Below, piece after piece: positions 51,957 to 60,376 of a stretch of 64,000 nt of DNA. The position numbers and the translations under genes were made by a program. A model generated the notes under the pieces. It was given only the letters and a program-made list of their open reading frames with translations, was not told the origin of the DNA and made no database searches. Origin of the DNA: DATAFF01 sp044870245 (GTDB lineage Bacteria; Pseudomonadota; Alphaproteobacteria; Rhizobiales; Aestuariivirgaceae); the NCBI GenBank assembly GCA_044870245.1, contig JBIOYR010000135.1, positions 1 to 64,000 of the forward strand, given 5' to 3'. The first letter of the stretch is position 1, and each line of letters opens with the position of its first letter.

Positions 51957-53789
51957 TTACTGCGTGACTGCCATTTCCGAGGCGACCGCGACACTGCCGG
52001 GGGACGACATCGCGATGTCCGCGAGGCCCTGGAGGAAGCGCTGCCTGGCGCCCGAGCGCGACAGCTTCCCGGAAGAGGTGAATGGCAGGGTGCCGCGCGC
52101 CACGAGAAGCACCTCGCAGTCGATTCCAGCGACCTCGCGGACCCGGCGGGCGACCTTGGCGCGAAGCTGCTCGAGCTCCAGGGGGTCGCCGGTGCGGCAT
52201 TCGACCAGAACGACCACCTTGTCCTCGCCCTCATCGGTCTCGACGGCGAAGGCCGCGACATCGCCGCTGCGCACGTCCTCAAGCTGCTCGACGGCCCATT
52301 CGATGTCCTGCGGCCAGATGTTGCGGCCGTTCAGCAGGATCAGGTCCTTGGCGCGTCCGGTGATGACGATCTCGCCATCGAGCCAGTAGCCCATATCGCC
52401 GGTGCGCAGGAAACCGTCGGTGCTCATCACCTCGTCGGTGGCCAGACGGTTGGCGAAATAGCCGGCCATCACGCTCGGGCCGCGGATCAGGATATGGCCG
52501 ATCTCGCGATCGGACAGCGGCCGGCCCTTGTCGTTGACGACGACGACCTCATGGCCGGGAAGCGGGCGGCCGCAGGCGACGAAGGCGCGGGTGCGGCCCG
52601 GCATGTCACGCAGGGTCGGCGATGCCGGAACGGCAATGCGGCGCAGCTTGTAGCGGGCCCGGTCGACGACATCGATGCGCGGTGCGCGCTCGAGATCGCC
52701 GAAGGTGATCGCGAGCGTGGTCTCGGCCATGCCGTAGCTCGGCAGGAAGGCGCGGCGGTCGAACCCGGCCGGGGCGAGCGCCTCGGCGAAGGCTTCGAGA
52801 ATCTCGGGCCGCACCATGTCGCCGCCAATGCCGGCAATCCGCCACTGGGCCAGATCGAGACCCTTGACATCGGCGCCGGCGCGGCGGGCGGCCAGGTCAT
52901 AGCCGAAGGACGGCGAATAGGCGATGGTGCACTGGTTGTCCGACATCAGCTTCAGCCAGAGGCCAGGACGGCGGGCGAAGGCCGAGGTGGCGAGATAGTC
53001 GATGCTGCCCTGCGCCACCACTGGCGAGATGCAGAAGCCGACCAGGCCCATATCGTGATAGAGCGGCAGCCAGGAGAACGCCCGATCGCCTTCCTTGAAC
53101 TGAAGCCCGTGCTCCAGGATGCCGAAGGAATTGGCGCAGATCGCCCGCTGCGAGATCAGCACGCCCTTGGGCGCCGAGGTCGAGCCGGAGGAATATTGGA
53201 TATAGGCCGCCTCATCGGGGCGGAACGGCTCGAGCCGCTGGCCGGAGGCGGGCAGCTCGTTGAGCTCGGCATGGGTCAGCACGCGAATGCCGCCGCGCGG
53301 ACCGGCCGCCGCCGTGAGGTGGTCGAGGAACTCGGGAGCCGTGATCGCTGCCGAGACCTTGGCGCTGCGGAACATGCCGGTGATGCGCTCGACATAGGTG
53401 TCCTTGCCGCCGACCGACATGCTGTAGGGAATCGGGCACGGCACCAGACCGGCGTATTGGCAGCCGAAGAAAACCTCCATGAAGGACGGGGTCGTCTCGG
53501 CAACCACCGCCGCCCGATCGCCACGGCGAAAACCGGCCGCGATCAGGCGATTGGCGGTGCTCACGGCACGCTCCCGGAGTTCGCCATAGGGCATGGCATG
53601 CTCTAGCAACCCGCGGCTGCTGTAGAAATTCATGCCGGTTCTGCCGCGGGCCGCATAATCGAGGGCCTGCCACAATGTCCCAAAGGGACCGTTTTGCTGC
53701 TGAAGACCGATGTTGGTTCGCGGCGTGGGCGCCAAGACAGCTGCCCGATCCGCGCGTATAACGATCCCCGACGTCGTTTCGACCCGCAC
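51957..53789 (-). CDS. aasR: Acyl-AMP/ACP synthetase of the ceramide operon
   Basis: 610 residues if GTG 53789 is the start (GGAGGGG five bases upstream; this is the best RBS in the region but not certain). ANL-superfamily ligase of the fatty-acyl-AMP ligase type: YIQYSSGSTSAPKGV P-loop, PSYGMAETT, TGDMGYWLDGEIVITGRAKDLILLNGRNIWPQDIE (key GRAKDLILLNGRN), C-terminal Lys in FTSSGKLSR. Activates a fatty acid and loads it on the adjacent ACP. First gene of the spt operon. The 166 bases upstream (53790-53955) are AT-richer and must hold the promoter, but I cannot place it. Confidence 0.85.
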   Translation of the reverse strand: MRVETTSGIVIRADRAAVLAPTPRTNIGLQQQNGPFGTLWQALDYAARGRTGMNFYSSRGLLEHAMPYGELRERAVSTANRLIAAGFRRGDRAAVVAETTPSFMEVFFGCQYAGLVPCPIPYSMSVGGKDTYVERITGMFRSAKVSAAITAPEFLDHLTAAAGPRGGIRVLTHAELNELPASGQRLEPFRPDEAAYIQYSSGSTSAPKGVLISQRAICANSFGILEHGLQFKEGDRAFSWLPLYHDMGLVGFCISPVVAQGSIDYLATSAFARRPGLWLKLMSDNQCTIAYSPSFGYDLAARRAGADVKGLDLAQWRIAGIGGDMVRPEILEAFAEALAPAGFDRRAFLPSYGMAETTLAITFGDLERAPRIDVVDRARYKLRRIAVPASPTLRDMPGRTRAFVACGRPLPGHEVVVVNDKGRPLSDREIGHILIRGPSVMAGYFANRLATDEVMSTDGFLRTGDMGYWLDGEIVITGRAKDLILLNGRNIWPQDIEWAVEQLEDVRSGDVAAFAVETDEGEDKVVVLVECRTGDPLELEQLRAKVARRVREVAGIDCEVLLVARGTLPFTSSGKLSRSGARQRFLQGLADIAMSSPGSVAVASEMAVTQ

Positions 53790-53955
53790 GACGACCCCTC
53801 CGACCCGCTCCGACCGCGCCGTTCTGGACCAGCGTGGTCTCCCCAAATCACCGACTCAGTGTGGACCTCAGTCAGGTGTGAATTCATTGCTAACAGTCGC
53901 ATTTGGGAGGGCAAAATCAATTGGTGTTTCAAAATATAACGCTGGAAAACCCGGT

Positions 53956-54474
53956 TCACTGCGGCTTTGCGAGAAGGACTAGTAAAATCAGCAACAGAAC
54001 GGCCCCCAAACAGAACCCGGACAACCATGCGAGCAGAAGTGCCGCCGATGAGTGTCCGACGATTAGTTGACGATTGTTGCCTGGCTGCAACATTCGTTCG
54101 CGCTCGACAAGACGGTGAGCGATGCGCTCGCCGATATACTTTGCCATTTCTGGTCGCTCGCGGGAGGAAAACAGCGACTCTTGCCCGGTGGAGCGATCCT
54201 GGATCAGGCAGTAGGTGCGCGGATCGGGCGCCATCACGACATAGGTGACGAGGTCGATCCATAATTTCGGCGGGTCGCCGGGGATCAGCGCCAGGTCGAC
54301 GAAGTCCTTCAGGCGGGCATTGCCGTCGACCACCGGGGTGAGATCGTCGCGCAGGGCCTGGAGCCTCAGGGTCTGGGCATCCCTGATATCCGCGAGAGCG
54401 TCAAAATGAGCCGATTGCGCCAGCCTGGCACGGCGCAGCGACTCCTCGAAAGATCCATCCTCGGTCGGCTTCAT
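53956..54474 (-). CDS. Tail-anchored hypothetical protein
   Basis: 172 residues. Acidic and charged cytoplasmic part (1-140) without a known motif, then one hydrophobic helix (AALLLAWLSGFCLGAVLLLILLVL) ending LLAKPQ. Reads in the same direction as the spt operon and lies upstream of it. Not recognised; the coding signal is fair (codon use fits neighbours). Role in the sphingolipid region is unknown. Confidence 0.6.
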   Translation of the reverse strand: MKPTEDGSFEESLRRARLAQSAHFDALADIRDAQTLRLQALRDDLTPVVDGNARLKDFVDLALIPGDPPKLWIDLVTYVVMAPDPRTYCLIQDRSTGQESLFSSRERPEMAKYIGERIAHRLVERERMLQPGNNRQLIVGHSSAALLLAWLSGFCLGAVLLLILLVLLAKPQ

Positions 54475-54565
54475 CGGCGGAAACTATCCTAATCGACCAA
54501 CCCTATTGCATTCGGTGCAGAATTCGAGGACATTTGCAATCTCCAGTTGATTTTTCGTGCAGTTC

Positions 54566-55201
54566 ATGTCCGTCCGCCTCCTGTCACTCGCAGCCCTTCT
54601 CCTCTGCACCTCGCTGCCCGGCGCACGCGCCGGCGAATTCTGGCTGTCGACCGGCGGCGGCCTCGATTCGCGCGGTCTCGGCGCCTGGCAGGCGGTCACC
54701 AGCGCACCGCTCGGCCGCATCGACACCGCCGGGCCGCGGCTCAGCGCCTTTCTCTCCGAAAGCAAGGGCGACAATTCGGCGGTGGTCGAAGGCGGCTGGT
54801 CCTTCGGGCATAGCGAAATCAGGGGCGAGATGCTGGCCGGGGTGGAGGTGCGCCAGGAGGGCGATGGGAACCGGCTCTCGCCAGTCGTCTCGGCGACGTT
54901 CGAAACAAAGGTCGGCCGTGGCGGGATCTCGGCGCTCGCCGTGCTGCGGCCGGCCTATGGCGAGGGCTGGGCTGAGCTTCGCCCCTGGCTCCGGCTCGAC
55001 GATTGCTGGAAGCTCGGGGTGCTGGCGGCAGGCAAGGAAGCGGATGCGGGTTTTCGCGCCGGCGTCTTCACCAGCGGCTACCGCGTCCTGCTGCCGGCGG
55101 TGCGGGAGCTGTTTCTCGGCGGCGAGCTCGGCCTTGAACGGAATGCCAATGGCGCGGCGGTAGCGCTCTATGGCGGGATCAATCTGGGTTTTGGTTTCTG
55201 A
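54566..55201 (+). CDS. Probable outer-membrane beta-barrel protein
   Basis: 211 residues from ATG 54566. Signal peptide MSVRLLSLAALLLCTSLPGARA, cut after ARA. The mature part alternates short strands with Gly/Asn/Asp turns (SAFLSESKGDNSAVVEGGWSF, GEMLAGVEVRQEGDGNRL quoted in parts) and ends in the aromatic residue Phe (NLGFGF), the usual outer-membrane signal. It resembles small barrels such as BcsS in general style only. Alternative: a periplasmic beta protein. It overlaps the AbrB-type gene by 23 bases on the other strand. Confidence 0.6.
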   Translation: MSVRLLSLAALLLCTSLPGARAGEFWLSTGGGLDSRGLGAWQAVTSAPLGRIDTAGPRLSAFLSESKGDNSAVVEGGWSFGHSEIRGEMLAGVEVRQEGDGNRLSPVVSATFETKVGRGGISALAVLRPAYGEGWAELRPWLRLDDCWKLGVLAAGKEADAGFRAGVFTSGYRVLLPAVRELFLGGELGLERNANGAAVALYGGINLGFGF

Positions 55202-56228
55202 GCCACTGCCTGGCGAACAGACCGGTGACGACCGGCAGCGCGATGCTCAAGCCCAGGTAGCGGGCGATCTGATGGGCGCCGACATAGGCGGGGTCGAGGC
55301 CGAGGGCGATGCCAAGGGCGGACATGGCCTCGAGTCCGCCTGGAGCAAAGGCGACAAGTGCGTCGGCCAGCGGCACCCCGGCGATCCAGCTCGCGGCCAC
55401 CGCACCGACCAGCGCAATGGCGAGCGACAGAAGGAAACCTCCGAAGCCGACCCACAAGGTTCCCATGATGTCGGCAGCGCGGACGCCGGCAAAGCGATCG
55501 CCGATGGCCGCCCCGAGAACCACATAGGCGGGAGTCATCAGGGCCATAGGCAAGGCACCCTGGACGATGCCGGAAAGATGCAGCACGCCATTGGCGAGAG
55601 CCGCGCCGAGCATCAGGCCGGCCGGGACATGGAGCCAGGCGAAGAGCGATCCGACGGCAGTGCCGGCGGCGATCGCGAGCGCGGTGTCGAGGGCGCTGCC
55701 GGCATGGGCCAGCGCGGGATGATCGGTGCTGCCGGCCGGCCCGAGGCCGGTGATCAGCAATGGCAGGGCGGCCACCAGGAAGACCAGGCGGAACGACTGG
55801 ACGACGGTGACGCGCGCCATGTCGGCCTTGGCCTTCATCGCCACCATAAGGACCAGCGACAGGGCGCCGGGAACCGCGGCGAAAAAGGCGGTCGGCTCGT
55901 CCCAGGCGTGGCCGCGGCGGAAGAACGCCATGCCGCTGACGATGATCGCGGTGACGGTGAGGGCGAGAAACAACAGGCTCAGCGGCCATTTGCCCATGCT
56001 GGCGATGGTCTCCCAATTGACCGCAGCGCCGATCTGGGTGCCGAGCAGCAGGAAGACCGCGTCGCGCAGGATCCAGGGAATGTCAAAACGGGCACCGGCC
56101 GCGAGCAGCGGCAGGGTGGCCAGCATCGAACCGGCAAGCCAGGGCGCCGGCGCATCGATGAGCGTGAAGAGATAACCGCCGAGGGCGCAGACGATCAGTG
56201 CCCCGGCGAGACGCACCCATCGCTTCAT
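55179..56228 (-). CDS. AbrB-type (PF05145) membrane protein
   Basis: 349 residues from ATG 56228. Two copies of the hydrophobic AbrB/ammonia-monooxygenase-like domain; phrases PAPWLAGSMLATLPLL, GTQIGAAVNWET, AAVPGALSLVLMVAM and FAPGGLEAMSALGIALGLDPAYVGAHQIARY (key: PGGLEAMSALGIAL). About ten helices. The family name is historical; function is unknown and a transport role is likely. The ATG follows the desaturase stop by seven bases, so it belongs to that operon. Confidence 0.8.
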   Translation of the reverse strand: MKRWVRLAGALIVCALGGYLFTLIDAPAPWLAGSMLATLPLLAAGARFDIPWILRDAVFLLLGTQIGAAVNWETIASMGKWPLSLLFLALTVTAIIVSGMAFFRRGHAWDEPTAFFAAVPGALSLVLMVAMKAKADMARVTVVQSFRLVFLVAALPLLITGLGPAGSTDHPALAHAGSALDTALAIAAGTAVGSLFAWLHVPAGLMLGAALANGVLHLSGIVQGALPMALMTPAYVVLGAAIGDRFAGVRAADIMGTLWVGFGGFLLSLAIALVGAVAASWIAGVPLADALVAFAPGGLEAMSALGIALGLDPAYVGAHQIARYLGLSIALPVVTGLFARQWLRNQNPD

Positions 56229-56235
56229 CGAAAAC

Positions 56236-57240
56236 TCAGGTAGCTCCCGAGCGGGCATCCTCGATCAGCCGCACGAGCCGGGCATTGATCGCCGGCGAGC
56301 CCTCGACGACGAAGCTCCACAGCAGGCGGGTGTAGGAGCCATGGGTCGCCAGGGTCTCGTAGAATTCCGGCGCGATGCGGGTCAGCTCCGGCAGGCGGTT
56401 CCACGGCACGGTCGGCAGGTCGTGATGCTCGTTGTGGTAGCCCATATTGAGGTCGAGCGCGTTGCAGACCCCGTAATAGCTGGTGGTCTCCTGATCTTCG
56501 CCGATCAGGAAATGCTCCTGGATCCAGCGGGCGCTGATCGGGTGGAGACCGCCGATCGAGAACAGCGTCGAGAGCGCGAGATAGAGGAGCGCCATGCCGC
56601 CCATGGTGAAATAGATGACGATGTCGATGGCGAAGATGGCCAGGACGTTGAACACGATCCAGAAATCGAGAACGTTGCCGCCCTTCATGACCAGCGGGCG
56701 GGCGGCCTGCAGGAACGGCATGAGGAAGATCCAGGCCGCCCGTCCCACCGGTCCGCGATTGAACAGGCTGATCTCCCAGTCCGGCGGCAGGTCGGGATCG
56801 TAGCCCGGCACGCCGAGATAGGTGTGATGACGCAAATGGTGGCGCTCGAAGGAGGTGAAGCTCGGCACGAGCTGGGCGACATTGCAGAGAACCCCCGCCA
56901 GCCGGTTGGCGGCGAGGCTCTTGAACACCAGCCGGTGGGTGCATTCATGGACCATCACGAACAGGGCGTGATTGGCGAAAGCGCCGATCGCATAGGCGAG
57001 AACCAGCACCAGCCACCAGGGGGCGTCCCGCACGGCGAAGGCGATGGCGAATTGCAGCGCCGTGGTGGCGACGATGATGCCGAAGGTCCAGGGATTGCGG
57101 CCGATCAGGGCGCGCGCCTCGGGATGGCTCCTGAGAATCTGCTTGGCGCGGACGCGGTGGGAAATCATCGCGTCGGTGTGGACGAACTCGCCCACGGGCT
57201 GAGCGCGGCCGACCTCGTCAACCTCTGTGACCAGCGCCAT
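56236..57240 (-). CDS. Membrane desaturase resembling sphingolipid delta-4 desaturase (DES1)
   Basis: 334 residues; GGAGGGG before ATG 57240. Three histidine boxes for a di-iron site: HECTH (98-102), HHLRHH (134-139), HNEHHD (269-274). The flanks fit DES1-type dihydroceramide desaturases: (R)AKQILRSHPEARALIG near the N-terminus, FERHHLRHHTYLGV, GLHPISARWIQEHF, ETTSYYGVCNALDLNMGYHNEHHDLP (core YYGVCNALDLNMGYHNEHHD). Several membrane helices. Ordinary acyl-lipid desaturases do not share the GLHPIS...EH and SYYG...N segments. Substrate (ceramide) is inferred from this similarity and from the spt operon 2.5 kb away. Confidence 0.85.
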   Translation of the reverse strand: MALVTEVDEVGRAQPVGEFVHTDAMISHRVRAKQILRSHPEARALIGRNPWTFGIIVATTALQFAIAFAVRDAPWWLVLVLAYAIGAFANHALFVMVHECTHRLVFKSLAANRLAGVLCNVAQLVPSFTSFERHHLRHHTYLGVPGYDPDLPPDWEISLFNRGPVGRAAWIFLMPFLQAARPLVMKGGNVLDFWIVFNVLAIFAIDIVIYFTMGGMALLYLALSTLFSIGGLHPISARWIQEHFLIGEDQETTSYYGVCNALDLNMGYHNEHHDLPTVPWNRLPELTRIAPEFYETLATHGSYTRLLWSFVVEGSPAINARLVRLIEDARSGAT

Positions 57241-57297
57241 TCACCCCTCCGAAGGTCCCGAACGCGCCCGCTTGCGCGTCCCCCAATCACCGTCTAC

Positions 57298-57315
57298 CTA
57301 GATTTTGCATTCTAG
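57298..57315. promoter_or_regulatory. Inverted repeat between the desaturase and glycosyltransferase genes
   Basis: CTAGA-N8-TCTAG in the 102-base divergent gap. It is near the TTG start of the glycosyltransferase gene (57343) and could be an operator, but a short palindrome of this kind can arise by chance. Confidence 0.3.
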
Positions 57316-57342
57316 CCAAGCAACCTTGCCGCTCAACCGCTC

Positions 57343-58485
57343 TTGCGCCTGCTCTTCGTCGCACATTGCTTTCCCCCGAAAAACCGGCCCCTGTCCAAGG
57401 TCGGCGGCATGCAGCGCGTCGGAATCGACCTGCTGGCCGCGCTCAAAAGGCGCGACGACATCGAGATCGACACGCTGATTCTCCACACCGCGGGGGTCGG
57501 CATGGCGATCAAGGCAGTGCCCTTCTACAGTTTCGCGCTCAGCCGAATCTTCCAGCTGTGCCGGTCGGGACGGGTCGATGCGGTGCTGTTTTCCGCCATG
57601 GCGTCGGGCTGGATGAGCGTCCTGATCAAGCCGCTGCTCAAGCGCAGCGTGCCGATGGCGACGATCTGTCATGGCCATGACGTGATCATGGATGTCGCAC
57701 CCTATCAGCTGCTGGTCCGCCGCATGTTCGCCACACTCGATGCGGTGTTTCCGGTCAGCCGGGCAACCGGAGCACGGGTGCTGGAGCGCGGGCTGCCGGC
57801 AGAGCGGCTCCATGTCATCAACAACGGCATCGACCTTTGCCGCTACCCAGCGCCGCCGCGTCGCGAGGAGCGCCGCGCCATTCTCGCCCGCACCTTTCCC
57901 GAGGCGGCGGCCGCGCTCACATCGGAGGCCCTGGTGCTGTGCACCACCGGCCGGCAGATCCGCCGCAAGGGCCATGGCTGGTTCGTCGACAATGTCATGC
58001 CGATCCTGCCGGTGCATGTTCACTTCTGGCTGGCCGGCGATGGCCCCGAGGGTCAAGCAATCGAGGCAGCGGCGGCCCGCCATGGCCTTGGCAACCGGGT
58101 GCGGCGGCTAGGGCTCGTCACCGACGAGCAGGTGGCCAATCTCTATCGCGGGGCCGACCTTTTCGTCATGCCGAACATTCCGGTCGAAGGCGATATCGAG
58201 GGATTCGGGGTGGTGCTGCTGGAAGCCGGTCTCAACGGCATGACCTCGGTGGCAGCGCGACTCGAAGGCATCGAGGATGCCGTCACCCAGGGCGCCAACG
58301 GCTTTCTGGTGGAAAGCCGCGACGCGCAAGCTTTTGCTGACGAGATCGTCCGCCTGGATCACGATCGCGATCGTCTGTTCGCGCTTGGCCAGGCAGCATC
58401 GCAATTCACCCGGCAACGCTTTTCCTGGGACGAGATCGCGGCGCGCTATGTCGAGGTGCTGCGCGCGGTGGCGAGCACTTCGTAA
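57343..58485 (+). CDS. GT4 glycosyltransferase
   Basis: 380 residues with a TTG start (MRLLFVAHCFPPKNRPL); no good RBS is visible. GT-B fold of family GT4: N-terminal donor-free domain, hinge HVINNGIDLCRYP, nucleotide-sugar site TTGRQIRRKGH, and the EX7E motif in EGFGVVLLEAGLNG. Makes a glycosidic bond on an unknown acceptor. Its position next to the DES1-like gene allows a glycosphingolipid role, but that is inference. Ends overlapping the second glycosyltransferase gene by 40 bases (convergent). Confidence 0.82.
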   Translation: MRLLFVAHCFPPKNRPLSKVGGMQRVGIDLLAALKRRDDIEIDTLILHTAGVGMAIKAVPFYSFALSRIFQLCRSGRVDAVLFSAMASGWMSVLIKPLLKRSVPMATICHGHDVIMDVAPYQLLVRRMFATLDAVFPVSRATGARVLERGLPAERLHVINNGIDLCRYPAPPRREERRAILARTFPEAAAALTSEALVLCTTGRQIRRKGHGWFVDNVMPILPVHVHFWLAGDGPEGQAIEAAAARHGLGNRVRRLGLVTDEQVANLYRGADLFVMPNIPVEGDIEGFGVVLLEAGLNGMTSVAARLEGIEDAVTQGANGFLVESRDAQAFADEIVRLDHDRDRLFALGQAASQFTRQRFSWDEIAARYVEVLRAVASTS

Positions 58486-59642
58486 TAATAGCCTTCGAGG
58501 GTCTCCATCGCGTGCCGCCAGCTGTAGTCGCGGCTGCGGGCCACCGCCTTGTCGCCCATGCGGCGGCGCAGACCGGCATCCTGCACCAGACGGGTGATGG
58601 CATCGGCAAAGGCCGGCTTGTCGCCGTCCTCGATCAGGTAGCCGGTCTCGCCGGGCAGCACCAGCGAGGCGCTGCCGGTGGCATTGGCGCAGACCGCCGG
58701 AAGCCCCGATGCCATGGCCTCGAGCGTCACGATGCCGAAGGTCTCGGTGACGCTCGGGAAGAAGAACACGTCGGCCGAGGCATAGGCACTCGACAAGGTC
58801 TCGCCGTCGAGAAAGCCGGTGAACACCGCCTTCGGCAGCCTGGCCTGGAGCTTGGGGCGCTCGGGCCCCTCGCCGACGAAAAGCTGGCGGTGCGGCACGC
58901 CGCGCCGCTCGAGGAGCTGGAAGACATCCTGGACGAGACCGAGATTCTTCTCGGCGACCAGCCGGCTGATGAACGCCACCACCACCTCGTCATCGCCAAG
59001 GCCCAAGGCGCGACGCCATTCGAGCGACCGACGAGCGGGATTGAAGCGCTCGAGATCGACGCCGCGGGTCCACAGGCGGACGTCGTTGCCGATCCGCTCG
59101 GCGCGAAGAAGCTCGACGACCTCCTGCGACGGCGCATAGAGCTGACGGCATGACGAGTAGAGCCAGCGCAAATAGCGCTGCCAGGGTCCTGCCAGGAAGC
59201 CGACCCCATAATAGTGGCTGTATATATCGTGACGCGAATGGTAGGAGGCGACGCAGGGAACCTGCCATTTCCGCGCCAGGCGCACCGCCGCGAGGCCCAG
59301 CGGGTCCGGCGAGGCGACGTGAAACAGCGTCGGGTGGAACGCGGCGATCTTGTCGCGCACGGCGCGCGGGATGCCGAGCGTCAGCCGGTACTCGCTGCGC
59401 CCGGGGATCGGGACCGAGGGGACGGGCGTCACGGTCCCATAGGATTCAAACACCGGCTCGCCGGGCAGCGGGGCCACAACCATTACCGGCACTGATCTTG
59501 ATTCAAGGTGCTGCACCAGACGGTTGAGGGCGACGACGGCACCGTCCTTGACGTAATTGTAGTTGCCGCACCACACCACGACCCGCAGCTGCCCGTTCGG
59601 GTGCGTGTTCCAGAACGCAGAGTCCGGAACGTTCTGGTTCAT
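58446..59642 (-). CDS. GT4 glycosyltransferase
   Basis: 398 residues from ATG 59642, which overlaps the TetR stop (ATGA). GT4 group close to sulfoquinovosyl/mannosyl-type lipid glycosyltransferases (SqdX/PimB-like): ASPDPLGLAAVRLARKWQVPCVASYHSRHD (key: PCVASYHSRHD), LWTRGVDLERFNP, FVGEGPERPKL, and EX7E in FPSVTETFGIVTLEAMASGLP. Members of this group use diacylglycerol-type lipid acceptors, so a lipid acceptor is plausible here. Confidence 0.85.
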   Translation of the reverse strand: MNQNVPDSAFWNTHPNGQLRVVVWCGNYNYVKDGAVVALNRLVQHLESRSVPVMVVAPLPGEPVFESYGTVTPVPSVPIPGRSEYRLTLGIPRAVRDKIAAFHPTLFHVASPDPLGLAAVRLARKWQVPCVASYHSRHDIYSHYYGVGFLAGPWQRYLRWLYSSCRQLYAPSQEVVELLRAERIGNDVRLWTRGVDLERFNPARRSLEWRRALGLGDDEVVVAFISRLVAEKNLGLVQDVFQLLERRGVPHRQLFVGEGPERPKLQARLPKAVFTGFLDGETLSSAYASADVFFFPSVTETFGIVTLEAMASGLPAVCANATGSASLVLPGETGYLIEDGDKPAFADAITRLVQDAGLRRRMGDKAVARSRDYSWRHAMETLEGYYYEVLATARSTST

Positions 59643-60268
59643 GCCCCCTGCCCTTCCGGCTTCGGCCTGGCCAGGCTCACAAGCAGGAAATCGACCATCT
59701 CGTCGAGCGTCGGATGTGGCATCCCCGCACACTCCACCATCAATCGGGGGTGACAGAACCGGACCATGGCGGCCTGCACGCAATGGGCGGACATGACCGG
59801 GTCGCTGTCGCGAAATTCACCCCGCGCGATGCCCTCCCTGATCAACCCGGTCAGAATGCCATGGATGGTCTCGAGATGCTGCCTGATTATCGGCCAGCTC
59901 TCGGAGATGGCGACTGCAACCATCTCGTGCATCTTGAGGTCGCGCAGGTAACGCTCGGCGTTCATGCTGTGCATGTCGGTGAGGAGCTTGCGCAGCCGCT
60001 CGGCAGCCGAACCGGCAGCGGCAGCGTTGCGGCGGGCCTCTCCCTCGACCTCGCCCGTGAGGGTGAGGGCCACGGCCTCGTTGATCGCCTTTTTCGATTC
60101 GAAGAAGCGGTAGACATTGGCCGAGCTCATGCCGAGCTCCCGGGCAATGTCGGCAACCGTGGTCTTTTGATAGCCGTAGCGGTGGAAGAGGGCTTCCGCC
60201 GCGCGGAGGATTCGTGTCCGCGTCTCCCGTTCGCGAAGCTCGGCCGAATCTTGGGCAATGCTCATCAT
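59639..60268 (-). CDS. TetR/AcrR-family regulator
   Basis: 209 residues. HTH: RILRAAEALFHRYGYQKTTVADIARELGMSSANVYRFFESKKAI (key TTVADIARELGMSSANVYRFF). AGGA lies before ATG 60268 (a second ATG is at 60265). Co-translated with the glycosyltransferase gene downstream and located after the RND gene, so it may control either. AcrR-type regulators often control RND pumps. Confidence 0.9.
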   Translation of the reverse strand: MMSIAQDSAELRERETRTRILRAAEALFHRYGYQKTTVADIARELGMSSANVYRFFESKKAINEAVALTLTGEVEGEARRNAAAAGSAAERLRKLLTDMHSMNAERYLRDLKMHEMVAVAISESWPIIRQHLETIHGILTGLIREGIARGEFRDSDPVMSAHCVQAAMVRFCHPRLMVECAGMPHPTLDEMVDFLLVSLARPKPEGQGA

Positions 60269-60342
60269 ATTGGTCCTAAATCATAAGGGCCCGGCTCGCA
60301 ATGGCGTCACGCAAAGGCAGGGCATCAGGGCAGTCGGCAGCG

Positions 60343-60372
60343 ACGGCCGGGTCAGTGCTCGACGCCGGCCGT
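60343..60372 (-). terminator. GC-rich hairpin after the RND pump gene
   Basis: ACGGCCGG and CCGGCCGT form an exact eight-base stem with a 14-base loop, four bases past the RND stop codon. There is no T-run, so it would be a weak or Rho-helped terminator, or a 3'-end stabiliser. Confidence 0.4.
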
Positions 60373-60376
60373 TCCT

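Noticed and set aside
60320..60345. GCAAAGGCAGGGCATCAGGG-like run resembling the intergenic repeat
   Set aside because: Only single GGCAG words match; there is no heptamer spacing, no loop and no right arm.
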